Assembly: GCA_910580205.1 (NCBI GenBank)
Contig: CAJTVP010000017.1
Span: 1 to 41,764, forward strand
Reading direction: 5' to 3'
From: an uncultured Eggerthellaceae bacterium
GTDB taxonomy: Bacteria > Actinomycetota > Coriobacteriia > Coriobacteriales > Eggerthellaceae
DNA: 41,764 nt
This document shows positions 24,522-35,004 of the stretch, in pieces. A program made the position numbers and the translations under genes. Every line of letters begins with the position of its first letter. Position 1 is the stretch's first letter. Under the pieces are notes generated by a model that did not search any database, was not told where the DNA came from, and saw nothing but the letters and a program-made list of their open reading frames with translations.

Positions 24522-25559
24522 ATGCTGCATTCCAAAGGTTCCATGGTCACGCGCACGGTGGCCGTTCTGGCATCTTTCGCGCTCATCAGCGCGCTTCTTT
24601 GCGGCCTGGCAGGTTGCGCGTCTCAAGAAAGCGCCGTTGACGGGGAAGCGCCGGTGGTGCGCATCGGCACCATGCCCACGGAAGACATCCTGCCCGCTTG
24701 GGTGGCAGAAGATGCGGGCTATTTCACTGGCGAAGGCGTGCAGGTGGAGCTGGAGGTGTTCGACTCCGCCCAGAGCTTGTCTTCGGCCATCACGGCTGGC
24801 CAGGTGGATATGGCCATGACTGACGTGATGCGCGCGGTGAAGCTCTGCGAAGCGGGGACGCCCGTGGTGGCTGAGTGGGTCACGCTGGGGACGGATGTGA
24901 GCCAAGGCCGGTTCGGCGTGGTGACCGCGCCCGACGCGCCCTACGATGATCTGGTTGGGCTTGCAGCCTACGCTCAGGAGCACCCCGGAGACGAGACGGC
25001 CTGCGTGGGCGTGGCGGCGAACACGGTGCCGGAATACGTGTTCGACCGGCTCATGGTGGAGGAGGGCGTTGATCCCGCATCCATCCCCACTACCGAAGTG
25101 GCCAGCCTGCCGGAGCGTTACGGCCTTGCGGCTGCGGGCAAGATCGGGGCAGCGGCGCTCCCCAATTCGCTGCTCACGTTGGCGGAAGCCAATGGTTGCA
25201 AGGTGCTGGCCGCAGATACGGAAGGGGAGAACCTCTCCCAGTCGATCATGGTGGCGCGCGCCGCCTTCGCTGAGGAGCATGCTCAAGAGATCCGCGCGGT
25301 GGCCGAGGCCTGGGACAAGGCCGTGGAGGACATCAACCGCGATCCGGACGACTTCAAAGAGCTGTTGTTCCAGAAGTCCAACATCAACGGGGATCTGGCG
25401 GACGTGTACGCGATCAGCGTCTATCCCACCGCCATTGACGACAATGATCTGCGCCATCCCACCTCTGATATGGTGTGGCCGCAGATCCAGTGGATGCGCG
25501 CCAAGGGCTATGGCGCTCAAGGCATGACCTACGACGGCGCGACGGGCGTCTTCTCCTGA
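24522..25559 (+). CDS. ABC transporter substrate-binding lipoprotein, SsuA/NMT1 type
   Basis: This 345-residue exported lipoprotein has a basic N terminus, a hydrophobic stretch and the lipobox LAGC with lipid-anchored C32. The mature part has the NMT1/SsuA/TauA periplasmic-binding fold: VRIGTMPTEDILPAWVAEDAGYF, then SAITAGQVDMAMTD and VGVAANTVPEYVFDRLM. ATG 24522 is chosen over GTG 24516 because the latter overlaps the GGAGGG ribosome site. Typical cargoes of the family are sulfonates, nitrate, thiamine precursors or other small organics. It is followed after 30 nt by its permease; no ATPase gene is present. Confidence 0.9.
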   Translation: MLHSKGSMVTRTVAVLASFALISALLCGLAGCASQESAVDGEAPVVRIGTMPTEDILPAWVAEDAGYFTGEGVQVELEVFDSAQSLSSAITAGQVDMAMTDVMRAVKLCEAGTPVVAEWVTLGTDVSQGRFGVVTAPDAPYDDLVGLAAYAQEHPGDETACVGVAANTVPEYVFDRLMVEEGVDPASIPTTEVASLPERYGLAAAGKIGAAALPNSLLTLAEANGCKVLAADTEGENLSQSIMVARAAFAEEHAQEIRAVAEAWDKAVEDINRDPDDFKELLFQKSNINGDLADVYAISVYPTAIDDNDLRHPTSDMVWPQIQWMRAKGYGAQGMTYDGATGVFS

Positions 25560-25589
25560 TGCCGGGAAGCGTCCTGACCAGGAGCGCCC

Positions 25590-26318
25590 ATGCGTAGAGC
25601 GCTCGGATATGCGTGGGCCACGGCGTTCGTGCTTCTGTGCTGGTGGCTTCTGGCGCTCTGCGTGTCATCACCGGCGCTCCCCGGACCGGTGCGCACGGTC
25701 CAAGAGCTCGCGGCCAACATGGACAGCCTGCTGCCCCAAGCGGCCATCACCCTTGAGCGTCTGGTAGCCGGGCTTGCCGTAGGCACCGCGCTCGGCGCGC
25801 CGTTGGGGCTCTTGGCGGGCTCCTCTGAGCGCGTGGACCGGTGGGTCTCGCCGGTGCTCTACGTGCTGTTCCCCATCCCGAAAGTGGTCTTCTTGCCGGT
25901 GCTGTTCGTCTTCTTCGGCTTGGGCGGCCAGGCGAAGGTGCTGCTCATCGCCATCGCGGTCTTCTTTCAGACCATGGTCACCATGCGCGACGCCGCCCGC
26001 GAAGTGCCGTCGGGCATCAAAGACGCCATGCGCTCGTTGGGTGGCAACCGGTGGTGCGTGTTCGCGCACGTCACGGTGCCGCTCACGCTGCCGTACCTGT
26101 TCAGCGCGCTGCGCGTGAGCACGGGCACGGCAGTGGCCATCCTGTTCATCGGGGAATCCATGGCGGGCTCAACGGGCTTGGGCTATTACATCATGCACAG
26201 CTGGTCGATGCTGGAATATGCGCGCATGTTCTCCGGGATCGTCGTCTTGGCCGTGCTGGGAGTCCTGCTCTACGAGCTGTTCGATTTCGCGGAACGGCAT
26301 TTGGCGAACCGCCGCTGA
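25590..26318 (+). CDS. ABC transporter permease, SsuC/TauC type
   Basis: This 242-residue inner-membrane permease with about six helices carries the cytoplasmic EAA-like loop that docks the ATPase (AAREVPSGIKDAMRSLGGNRWCVFAHVTVPLTLP, about 130-163). The ribosome site is CAGGAGCG. It presumably moves the ligand captured by the preceding lipoprotein. The set is incomplete: an SsuB-like ATPase would be expected next, but the region beyond the stop is a dispersed repeat and then the dnaK promoter. An ATPase encoded elsewhere, or loss of the third gene, would explain this. Confidence 0.9.
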   Translation: MRRALGYAWATAFVLLCWWLLALCVSSPALPGPVRTVQELAANMDSLLPQAAITLERLVAGLAVGTALGAPLGLLAGSSERVDRWVSPVLYVLFPIPKVVFLPVLFVFFGLGGQAKVLLIAIAVFFQTMVTMRDAAREVPSGIKDAMRSLGGNRWCVFAHVTVPLTLPYLFSALRVSTGTAVAILFIGESMAGSTGLGYYIMHSWSMLEYARMFSGIVVLAVLGVLLYELFDFAERHLANRR

Positions 26319-26442
26319 TTCTTTTGTTACGGATCCGCTGCGCGGAATCCGTAATGAATTGACGCTGCGGCTTCCCAATGGCACCTGATCTTGGCCCTTT
26401 CATGCTTTCCCTCACAGCGCATAACTGCTGCATGAACGGGTC
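26319..26442 (+). repeat. Dispersed hairpin-plus-core element, copy 2
   Basis: The element begins next to the permease stop codon with TTCTTTT. Its hairpin (26327-26354) pairs TTACGGATCCGC with GCGGAATCCGTAA around TGC, with one bulged A. The core from 26359 follows copies 1 and 3 closely to CACAGCGC, then diverges and is shortened. The inner stem is kept with one G-U pair, GGCCCTTTCATGC with GCATGAACGGGTC. The 5' hairpin differs in sequence from the other copies but keeps its pairing. Confidence 0.8.
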
Positions 26443-26642
26443 GGCGGATCGGGACGGCGCTCGCCGTTCGGTTCGCATCTGATGGTTTGCCTCTCCACGA
26501 ATCCTTCACATCCTGCCTACTCAACGATGCGGAAACGGTTGCGTGCAGATGCAGCAACATGACCATCACGCAGGCATTTCTCCAGCTCAAGGCATATAGA
26601 GTGCATCCAGTGCGTCTTTGTGCAAATTATTCACTGAAATAA

Positions 26643-26663
26643 CTTGACAGAGACACACTTAGA
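26643..26663. promoter_or_regulatory. Degenerate HAIR-like HspR site
   Basis: The HspR operator of actinobacteria is CTTGAGT-N7-ACTCAAG. Here CTTGACA-N7-ACTTAGA has the exact spacing, 5 of 7 matches in the left half and 4 of 7 in the right, and overlaps the -35 of the dnaK promoter. An hspR gene is in the operon. The match is weak, so this is tentative. Confidence 0.3.
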
Positions 26664-26672
26664 TTTTATAGT
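26644..26672 (+). promoter_or_regulatory. Consensus sigma-70-type promoter of dnaK
   Basis: TTGACA (26644-26649) and TATAGT (26667-26672) are separated by exactly 17 bp, the best promoter match in the window. Transcription should start near 26679, about 40 nt before the dnaK ATG. A housekeeping promoter with a repressor, rather than an alternative sigma factor, fits HspR control. Confidence 0.75.
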
Positions 26673-26718
26673 ATGCAACACACCAATGCGAACAGAAGTA
26701 CGAAAGCGAGGAACTGAA

Positions 26719-28626
26719 ATGGGCAAGATACTTGGAATCGACCTGGGAACCACCAACTCCGCCATGGCGGTCATGGAGGGTTCGGAACCGGAGATCCTCG
26801 TCAATGCCGAAGGTGACCGCACCACGCCGTCCGTTGAGGGCTTCCGCAAAGATGGCGAACGCGTCGTGGGCAAAGCCGCGAAGAATCAGGCTGTCACCAA
26901 TCCTGAGAACACCGTTTCTTCCGTCAAGCGCTTCATCGGCCGCTCCTTCGACGAGACGCCCGAAGAGCAGAAGACGGTCTCTTATAAGGTAGAGAAGGGC
27001 AAGGATGGCCGCGCGGTGATCGACATCGACGGCAAGTCCTACACCCCGGAGGAGATCTCCGCCATGGTGCTGCAGAAGCTCAAGGCGGACGCGGAGAAGC
27101 AGACCGGTGAGACCATCACCCAAGCGGTCATCACCGTGCCGGCTTACTTCAACGACGCGCAGCGCCAAGCCACGAAGGACGCGGGCAAGATCGCGGGCCT
27201 GAACGTGGAGCGCATCATCAACGAGCCCACGGCGGCCGCGCTGGCCTACGGCCTTGACAAGGCGGACCACGACGAGAAGATCCTCGTCTTCGACCTGGGC
27301 GGCGGCACGTTCGACGTGTCCGTGCTGGAGCTGGGCGACGGCGTCTTCGAAGTGGCCTCCACGGCGGGCGACAACCACTTGGGCGGCGACGACTGGGATC
27401 AGCGCATCATCGACTGGCTGGCGGACAAGTTCCAGTCCGACACCGGCATCGACCTCCGTCAGGACAAGATGGCCATGCAGCGCCTGAAGGAAGCGGCGGA
27501 GAAGGCGAAGATGGAGCTGTCCTCCACCACGCAGACCAACATCAACCTTCCGTTCATCACGGCGGGCGCGGACGGCCCGAAGCACCTGGATTACACGCTC
27601 ACGCGCGCAGAGTTCCAGCTCATCACGAAGGACCTGCTGGAGCGGTGCAAGAAGCCGGTGGAGCAGGCGCTCAAAGACGCGGGCCTGAAGACCGGCGAGC
27701 TGGACGAGGTCATTCTGGTGGGCGGCTCTACCCGCATGCCGGCGGTTCAGGAGCTGGTGGAGAAGCTGACGGGCAAGAAGCCGAACATGACCGTGAACCC
27801 GGACGAGGTCGTGGCCATGGGCGCAGCCATCCAAGGCGGCGTGCTCTCCGGCGACGTGACGGGCATCCTGCTCCTGGACGTGACGCCGCTGTCCCTGGGC
27901 GTTGAGACCATGGGCGGCGTCATGACGAAGATGATCGAGCGCAACACCACCATCCCCACGCGCAAGACGGAGATCTACTCCACTGCGGCGGACAACCAGA
28001 CCTCCGTTGAGGTCCACGTCCTCCAGGGTGAGCGCGAGATGGCGGCAGGCAACAAGACGCTCGGCCGCTTCCAGCTGACGGGCATCCCGGCTGCGCGCCG
28101 CGGTGTCCCGCAGATCGAGGTCACGTTCGACATCGACGCCAATGGCATCGTGAACGTCTCCGCGAAGGATCTGGGCACCGGCAAGCAGCAGCAGATCACC
28201 ATCTCCGGCTCCACGGCGCTCTCTGATGACGAAGTGGATCGCATGGTCAAGGATGCTGAGCAGCATGCCGAAGAGGATGCGAAGCACAAGGAAGAGGTTG
28301 AGGTCCGCAACAACGCCGAGGCGCTCGTGGGCGCCACCCGTCAGACGCTGGACGAGCTGGGCGACAAGGTCCCGGCGGATGCCAAGTCCCAGGCAGAGAG
28401 CGCCATCGAAGAGGCGAACGCAGCGCTGCAAGGCTCTGATCTTGAGGCCATCAAGGCCGCCACGGAGAAGATGCAGCAGGCGGGCTACAAGCTGGCTGAG
28501 GTCGTGTACAGCACCGAAGGCGCGGCGGCAGGCGCGGGTGCGGCTGCGGCAGAGACGGCTCCGGCGGATGACACCCTGGAAGCCGACTACGAAGTCGTCG
28601 AAGACGATGAGGAAGAAGGGAAATAA
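26719..28626 (+). CDS. dnaK: Chaperone DnaK (Hsp70)
   Basis: This 635-residue ATP-dependent chaperone starts MGKILGIDLGTTNS at ATG 26719, behind GCGAGGAA. The ATPase domain (1 to about 360) has VPAYFNDAQRQATKDAG, the IINEPTAAALAYG stretch, and FDLGGGTFDVSVLELG. The conserved linker GILLLDVTPLSLG leads into the substrate-binding domain, then a helical lid and an acidic tail ending EVVEDDEEEGK. Length is normal. A longer in-frame start inside the promoter is excluded because it would lie upstream of the transcription start. First gene of a five-gene heat-shock operon. Confidence 0.98.
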   Translation: MGKILGIDLGTTNSAMAVMEGSEPEILVNAEGDRTTPSVEGFRKDGERVVGKAAKNQAVTNPENTVSSVKRFIGRSFDETPEEQKTVSYKVEKGKDGRAVIDIDGKSYTPEEISAMVLQKLKADAEKQTGETITQAVITVPAYFNDAQRQATKDAGKIAGLNVERIINEPTAAALAYGLDKADHDEKILVFDLGGGTFDVSVLELGDGVFEVASTAGDNHLGGDDWDQRIIDWLADKFQSDTGIDLRQDKMAMQRLKEAAEKAKMELSSTTQTNINLPFITAGADGPKHLDYTLTRAEFQLITKDLLERCKKPVEQALKDAGLKTGELDEVILVGGSTRMPAVQELVEKLTGKKPNMTVNPDEVVAMGAAIQGGVLSGDVTGILLLDVTPLSLGVETMGGVMTKMIERNTTIPTRKTEIYSTAADNQTSVEVHVLQGEREMAAGNKTLGRFQLTGIPAARRGVPQIEVTFDIDANGIVNVSAKDLGTGKQQQITISGSTALSDDEVDRMVKDAEQHAEEDAKHKEEVEVRNNAEALVGATRQTLDELGDKVPADAKSQAESAIEEANAALQGSDLEAIKAATEKMQQAGYKLAEVVYSTEGAAAGAGAAAAETAPADDTLEADYEVVEDDEEEGK

Positions 28627-28631
28627 CCATC

Positions 28632-29324
28632 ATGGCTGAAGAGATCAAAACTCCAGCCGCTTCCTCCGAAGATGCAGCAAAGGATGCGCCGCAAGGCGCA
28701 TCCGCTGCGAATGACGCCACCGCTGATGCGGCCGCCCAGAAGGAAGGGGCGGACGCTCAAGGGTCCGAGGAGCTGGTGGACGCGGTGCTGGAGGCTGAAG
28801 CTGCCGCCATCGTGGACGATGCTCTGGATGAGGCGGAGGCCGAAGCGCAGGCTGCGGATGCTGAGCGCGAAGCTGCTGAGTGGAAAGACAAGTACGTTCG
28901 GCTCCATGCGGAATGGGATACCTATCGCAGGCGCACGAAGGAGCAGCAAGAGATCCAAAAGGCGCTGGCCGCTGAGAAGCTGGTCACCAGCCTGATCCCT
29001 GTGATCGACGATCTTGAGCGCTCCATCGACTACGCGGAGAAGAACGGGGAGACCGGTCTTCTTGACGGCGTTCGCGCGGTGCTCTCCAAGTTCGTGAGCA
29101 CCCTTGAGAAGGACGGCGTGGACGTCATCAACCCGCAAGGAGAGGCCTTCGATGCGCTGGAGGCTCAAGCGGTGGGCACGGTGGAAGACGCCGACCAGCC
29201 GGACGAGACGGTGAACGAGGTCTACCAGAAGGGCTACAAGATCGGGAACAAGGTCTTGCGCCCGGCTATGGTGACAGTGACGTCAGGAGGACCTAAGCGT
29301 CCCAAAGAAACAGACAGCGAATAG
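28632..29324 (+). CDS. grpE: Nucleotide exchange factor GrpE
   Basis: This 230-residue protein releases ADP from DnaK. Residues 1 to about 75 are acidic, alanine-rich and probably disordered, followed by the long dimer-forming helix (WKDKYVRLHAEWDTYRRRTKEQQEI) and the C-terminal beta domain with NPQGEAFDALEAQAVGTVED and GYKIGNKVLRPAMVTV. It begins 5 nt after dnaK, its ribosome site lying in the end of the dnaK gene. Confidence 0.96.
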   Translation: MAEEIKTPAASSEDAAKDAPQGASAANDATADAAAQKEGADAQGSEELVDAVLEAEAAAIVDDALDEAEAEAQAADAEREAAEWKDKYVRLHAEWDTYRRRTKEQQEIQKALAAEKLVTSLIPVIDDLERSIDYAEKNGETGLLDGVRAVLSKFVSTLEKDGVDVINPQGEAFDALEAQAVGTVEDADQPDETVNEVYQKGYKIGNKVLRPAMVTVTSGGPKRPKETDSE

Positions 29325-29357
29325 TTCCAAGAGAAGAAAGCGAGGTGCAGGAGCGCT

Positions 29358-30341
29358 ATGGCAGCAGCACCTGATTACTACCAAACGCTGGGCGTTCCGC
29401 GCACAGCTTCCCAAGATGAGATCAAGAAGGCGTTCCGCAAGCTGGCACGCACCCATCATCCTGACGCAGGCGGCGACGAAGCCAAGTTCAAGGAGATCAA
29501 CGAAGCCTACGAGGTGCTCTCAGACGAGAAGAAGAAAGCGCTTTACGACCAATATGGCACGGCCAACGAGAATCAGATCCCGTGGGGCGGCCAAGGTGGC
29601 GGCGCGGGCTTCAACTACGAGGACATCTTCGGCGGCACTGGCGGCCAGGGTGGCACGTACACCTACACCACCGGCGGCTCCGGTGGCGGCTTCGGCGGCA
29701 TAGACTGGTCGGATATCCTTGAGAGCATCCGCCATGGCGAAGGGGCGTTCGGGACGGACTGGGACTTCGGCGCGAACCGCGCTCAGAAGGGCCAGGATAT
29801 GTCCGTCCAGTTGGACGTCACCTTCGACGAGGCCTTCAACGGCACCACCAAGCTGGTGACGGTGCGCATCCCCGGCAAGGCGGAGGCGGACACCATCGAA
29901 GTCAAGGTGCCCGCTGGCGCTCGCGAAGGCGGCCGGCTGCGCTACAAGGGCCGTGGAGGCCCCGGTGAGAACGGCGGCGCTGCGGGGGATCTGCTCATCA
30001 CCACGCACATCACGGAGCACCCGTATTTCAAACGGGACAAGGCGGATGTCCTGGTGGATCTGCCCATCAACGTGGCGCAGGCGGCTCTGGGCGCCAGCAT
30101 CGTGGTCCCGGCACCGGACGGCACGAAGGTGCGCGTGAAAGTGCCCGCAGGCACGCAGGACGGCAAAGTGCTCACCATCAAGGGCAAGGGCGCGAAGGAC
30201 ATCAAGGCGAAGGGTGCGGAGAAGTTCGGCAATCTGAAGATCCGCGTTCAGGTGGAGACGCCCACGGACATGAATGCTGAGCAGAAGCAGGCCATGGAAG
30301 ACTTCCTGGCCGCCACGCCGGAAGCCGTGCGACCATGGTAG
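29358..30341 (+). CDS. dnaJ: DnaJ-family co-chaperone without zinc finger (type II)
   Basis: This 327-residue Hsp40 delivers substrates to DnaK and stimulates its ATPase. The J domain (about 6-70) has the essential HPD in THHPDAGGDEAK. A Gly/Phe/Thr-rich region follows (about 75-125). Two beta-sandwich substrate domains start at QDMSVQLDVTFDEAFNGTTK. The zinc-binding CXXCXGXG repeats of classical DnaJ are absent and the whole protein has no cysteine, so it is a CbpA/type II form. The dnaK-linked DnaJ of actinobacteria usually has the finger; a second, finger-containing dnaJ elsewhere is likely. The last 7 nt overlap hspR. Confidence 0.95.
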   Translation: MAAAPDYYQTLGVPRTASQDEIKKAFRKLARTHHPDAGGDEAKFKEINEAYEVLSDEKKKALYDQYGTANENQIPWGGQGGGAGFNYEDIFGGTGGQGGTYTYTTGGSGGGFGGIDWSDILESIRHGEGAFGTDWDFGANRAQKGQDMSVQLDVTFDEAFNGTTKLVTVRIPGKAEADTIEVKVPAGAREGGRLRYKGRGGPGENGGAAGDLLITTHITEHPYFKRDKADVLVDLPINVAQAALGASIVVPAPDGTKVRVKVPAGTQDGKVLTIKGKGAKDIKAKGAEKFGNLKIRVQVETPTDMNAEQKQAMEDFLAATPEAVRPW

Positions 30342-30763
30342 CCCCATCCGATCGCGACCGTCCCCTGTACATGATCAGCGTCGCGGCTGAGCTGGCCGGA
30401 GTGCATCCCCAGACCCTGCGCACCTACGAGCAGAAGGGCCTGGTCACTCCGCAGCGCACGAGCGGCGGCACGCGCATGTATTCCCAGGCGGACCTGGAGC
30501 GGCTGGAGCTCATCAACGAGCTCACCGCAGAGGGCATCAACTTGGCTGGCGTCATGCGCATCCTGGATCTGCAGAGCAAGCTGGACGACGCTACATCGCA
30601 GCTGGACAACCTGCGCAAGCGGTACGGTCGCATCGCGCGTCGAGTGGCGGAGCTGGATCCCAGCACGCCAGCCCAGGCGCTCGTCCGCGTGTCCGATCTG
30701 CCGCCGGTGTTCCACTGGCTCACCAACACGTCCAACACCGTCCGGTTCTTCACGAAACAATAA
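30335..30763 (+). CDS. hspR: MerR-family heat-shock repressor HspR
   Basis: This 142-residue DNA-binding repressor uses DnaK as co-repressor in characterised actinobacteria. The MerR helix-turn-helix is clear: YMISVAAELAGVHPQTLRTYEQKGLVTPQRTSGGTRMYSQADLERL (about 12-57), and a coiled dimerisation helix follows (about 75-105). It starts inside the end of dnaJ (7-nt overlap), so it is translationally coupled. As the fourth gene it allows feedback control; the only candidate operator is the weak HAIR-like site at 26643-26663. Confidence 0.95.
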   Translation: MVAPSDRDRPLYMISVAAELAGVHPQTLRTYEQKGLVTPQRTSGGTRMYSQADLERLELINELTAEGINLAGVMRILDLQSKLDDATSQLDNLRKRYGRIARRVAELDPSTPAQALVRVSDLPPVFHWLTNTSNTVRFFTKQ

Positions 30764-30787
30764 GCAGCAACAAGAAGGGACAGCATT

Positions 30788-33502
<2,715 letters not shown>

Positions 33503-33518
33503 TTTTCCTGCGGGGCAG

Positions 33519-33547
33519 GGAGAAAAAGCGGATGCCGCTTTTTCTCC
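33519..33547 (+). terminator. Rho-independent terminator of the heat-shock operon
   Basis: GGAGAAAAAGCGG (33519-33531) pairs perfectly with CCGCTTTTTCTCC (33535-33547) around an ATG triplet. The 13-bp stem begins 17 nt after the clpB stop and is followed by TTCGCTCTTCTT. It is the best terminator in the window. The A-run in the 5' arm could let it work in both directions. Confidence 0.8.
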
Positions 33548-33603
33548 TTCGCTCTTCTTGCGTTACTATGAACGCCAACATCATCAGAGACGGAAGGGGC
33601 GTC

Positions 33604-33723
33604 ATGGAACTGTTCGGAATGCAGATCGAGCCATGGGTCATCGGCATCATCATCGCTCTCATCGTGATCATCATCGTGGCGTTCGTCGCCAAGGGCTTCA
33701 TCGACGAGATGAAGAAGAAATAG
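33604..33723 (+). CDS. 39-residue single-span membrane protein
   Basis: ATG 33604 follows GGAAGGGG at good distance and gives a 39-residue peptide: a short N terminus (MELFGMQIEP), one strongly hydrophobic helix rich in Ile/Val (about 11-32) and a charged tail, DEMKKK. An upstream in-frame ATG at 33568 has no ribosome site. I do not recognise the family. It lies between the clpB terminator and the sortase gene, 24 nt ahead of the latter, so it may be co-transcribed with it. Confidence 0.65.
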   Translation: MELFGMQIEPWVIGIIIALIVIIIVAFVAKGFIDEMKKK

Positions 33724-33747
33724 CGGCAAGGATCCCTCTTCTTTCGC

Positions 33748-34944
33748 ATGGCCCCCACGCCTTCGAACCAGCAACCAAGCCCCTGGCCTGGGCAGCCCGC
33801 ATCCCCGCAGCAACCGGGGCAGGCGCCCATTCAGGGGCAGCCTTTTCCTGGGCAATCCTATCACGGGCAGATGCCGCCTCAAGGGCAGCCTGCTCAAGGA
33901 TGGGTGCCACAGGGGCAGCCTGCCGTGCAGGGTCAGCCGTTCCCGCAAGGGCGAGCCGCCCCACAAGGGCAGCAGCCCTTCGCGAACGTGCCGACCATGG
34001 CCCCGCGAACGGTCGCCGGCGGGGTCAATCCCGTGCGGACGGCCAGCGCTGAGCAGCACGCGGATGCGCGTTACAGCAAGGGCGCGCGACGCGGTGGGGC
34101 ATGGCGCGTTCTGTTCTTCACGGCGCTCATCGTGCTTTTATGCGCGCTGGGAGCGATCGGCTACATCCTGTACACCTATTGGGCGGGTCAGAACGAATAT
34201 GACCAGCTCACCGAAGAATACTTCCAAGTGCAAGATGGTGGCGACTACACCACCCTCGCCAGCTTCCAAATAGACTGGGATGGCCTGCGCGCCATCAACC
34301 CGGACGTGGTCGGATGGGTGTACGTGCCCGGCACCGTGGTGAACTACCCGATCGTCTGGCGCGAAGACGATGACAACTACTATCTCAAGCGCACGTTCGG
34401 TGACAATTCCGTCGGCACGTTCGGCGCGGAGTACGGCACCATCATGCTCTCCGGCGCCAATTCGTCCTCTTGGACGGACCAGGTGAACATCATCTACGGG
34501 CACCACCTGAACAACGGCTCCATGTTCTCCCTGTTCGGCCAGTTCACTGACAGCGAAGAGTTCAACGCGCACCGGACGGTGTACGTGCTGACGCCGGTCG
34601 GGAACTTCCGCATGACCTCCTTCGCTTGCGACAAGGTGCTGGGGTCGTCCACGGACATCGTCATCCCGAACTTCCCCACTAAGGAGGAGTTCCGGGCCTA
34701 CGTGCAGCAGCGCCTGGACGATTCTCTGGTGGATCCGGATCCGCCAGCGCCGCCTGCGTCCGACATCAAGCAGGTGTTCGCATTCTCCACGTGCAGCCAG
34801 CCGGATCATCAGTACCGCATCATCACGTTCTGCAGCGTGGATGAGTTCCTGCCAGCCGGGTCCGACGTTTCCGAAGGCAACTCCTTGGTGGATGAGGAGG
34901 AGCTTGAGGATGTGTCGGGCATGGTGGATGAACGTCTGCTTTGA
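33748..34944 (+). CDS. Class B-type sortase with a Pro/Gln/Gly-rich cytoplasmic tail
   Basis: This 398-residue membrane-anchored transpeptidase would attach LPxTG-like or NPxTG-like proteins to the wall or build pili. Residues 1 to about 95 are a low-complexity tail made of short GQP/FPQG/QGQP repeats, unusual for a sortase. One membrane helix follows (about 118-140). The catalytic domain (about 165-380) has H252 in IIYGHHLNNGSMF, C349 in FAFSTCSQ and R357 in YRIITFC, the complete His-Cys-Arg set; GHHLNNGSMF and the long domain favour class B. No LPxTG-type substrate is encoded in this window. The ribosome site is weak (CAAGGAT). Confidence 0.9.
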   Translation: MAPTPSNQQPSPWPGQPASPQQPGQAPIQGQPFPGQSYHGQMPPQGQPAQGWVPQGQPAVQGQPFPQGRAAPQGQQPFANVPTMAPRTVAGGVNPVRTASAEQHADARYSKGARRGGAWRVLFFTALIVLLCALGAIGYILYTYWAGQNEYDQLTEEYFQVQDGGDYTTLASFQIDWDGLRAINPDVVGWVYVPGTVVNYPIVWREDDDNYYLKRTFGDNSVGTFGAEYGTIMLSGANSSSWTDQVNIIYGHHLNNGSMFSLFGQFTDSEEFNAHRTVYVLTPVGNFRMTSFACDKVLGSSTDIVIPNFPTKEEFRAYVQQRLDDSLVDPDPPAPPASDIKQVFAFSTCSQPDHQYRIITFCSVDEFLPAGSDVSEGNSLVDEEELEDVSGMVDERLL

Positions 34945-34949
34945 TTACG

Positions 34950-34966
34950 TGGCCGCTGCGCGGCCA
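34950..34966. repeat. 7-bp hairpin after the sortase gene, related to the dispersed element
   Basis: TGGCCGC pairs with GCGGCCA around TGC. It is preceded by TTTGATTACG, also found at 40953-40962 next to a damaged repeat copy, and its centre CCGCTGCGCGG also occurs in the hairpin of copy 2. It may be a solo hairpin of that family. No T-tract follows. Confidence 0.4.
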
Positions 34967-34979
34967 TCCGGATTTCCCC

Positions 34980-34985
34980 TATACT
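34980..34985 (+). promoter_or_regulatory. -10 box of the riboswitch transcript
   Basis: TATACT lies just before the cobalamin riboswitch and would place the start of transcription near 34992, right at its 5' edge. No -35 match at normal spacing. Confidence 0.45.
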
Positions 34986-35004
34986 GATCGCATTGGATCA
35001 TTCG

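Larger units (their letters stand above)
26443..26718. other. Leader region of the heat-shock operon
   Basis: These 276 bases between the repeat element and dnaK contain no convincing gene. The dnaK promoter is at 26644-26672. The 40 bases before it are locally AT-rich compared with the surroundings. The ribosome site GCGAGGAA precedes the dnaK ATG. Confidence 0.6.

Noticed and set aside
26516..26590. ACTCAAC and GCTCAAG words before dnaK as HspR operator halves
   Set aside because: Neither has a matching CTTGAGT half at the required 7-nt spacing.
26659..28431. 590-codon minus-strand open frame opposite dnaK
   Set aside because: This is a known artefact of dnaK codon structure. It has no ribosome site and the sense gene is certain.
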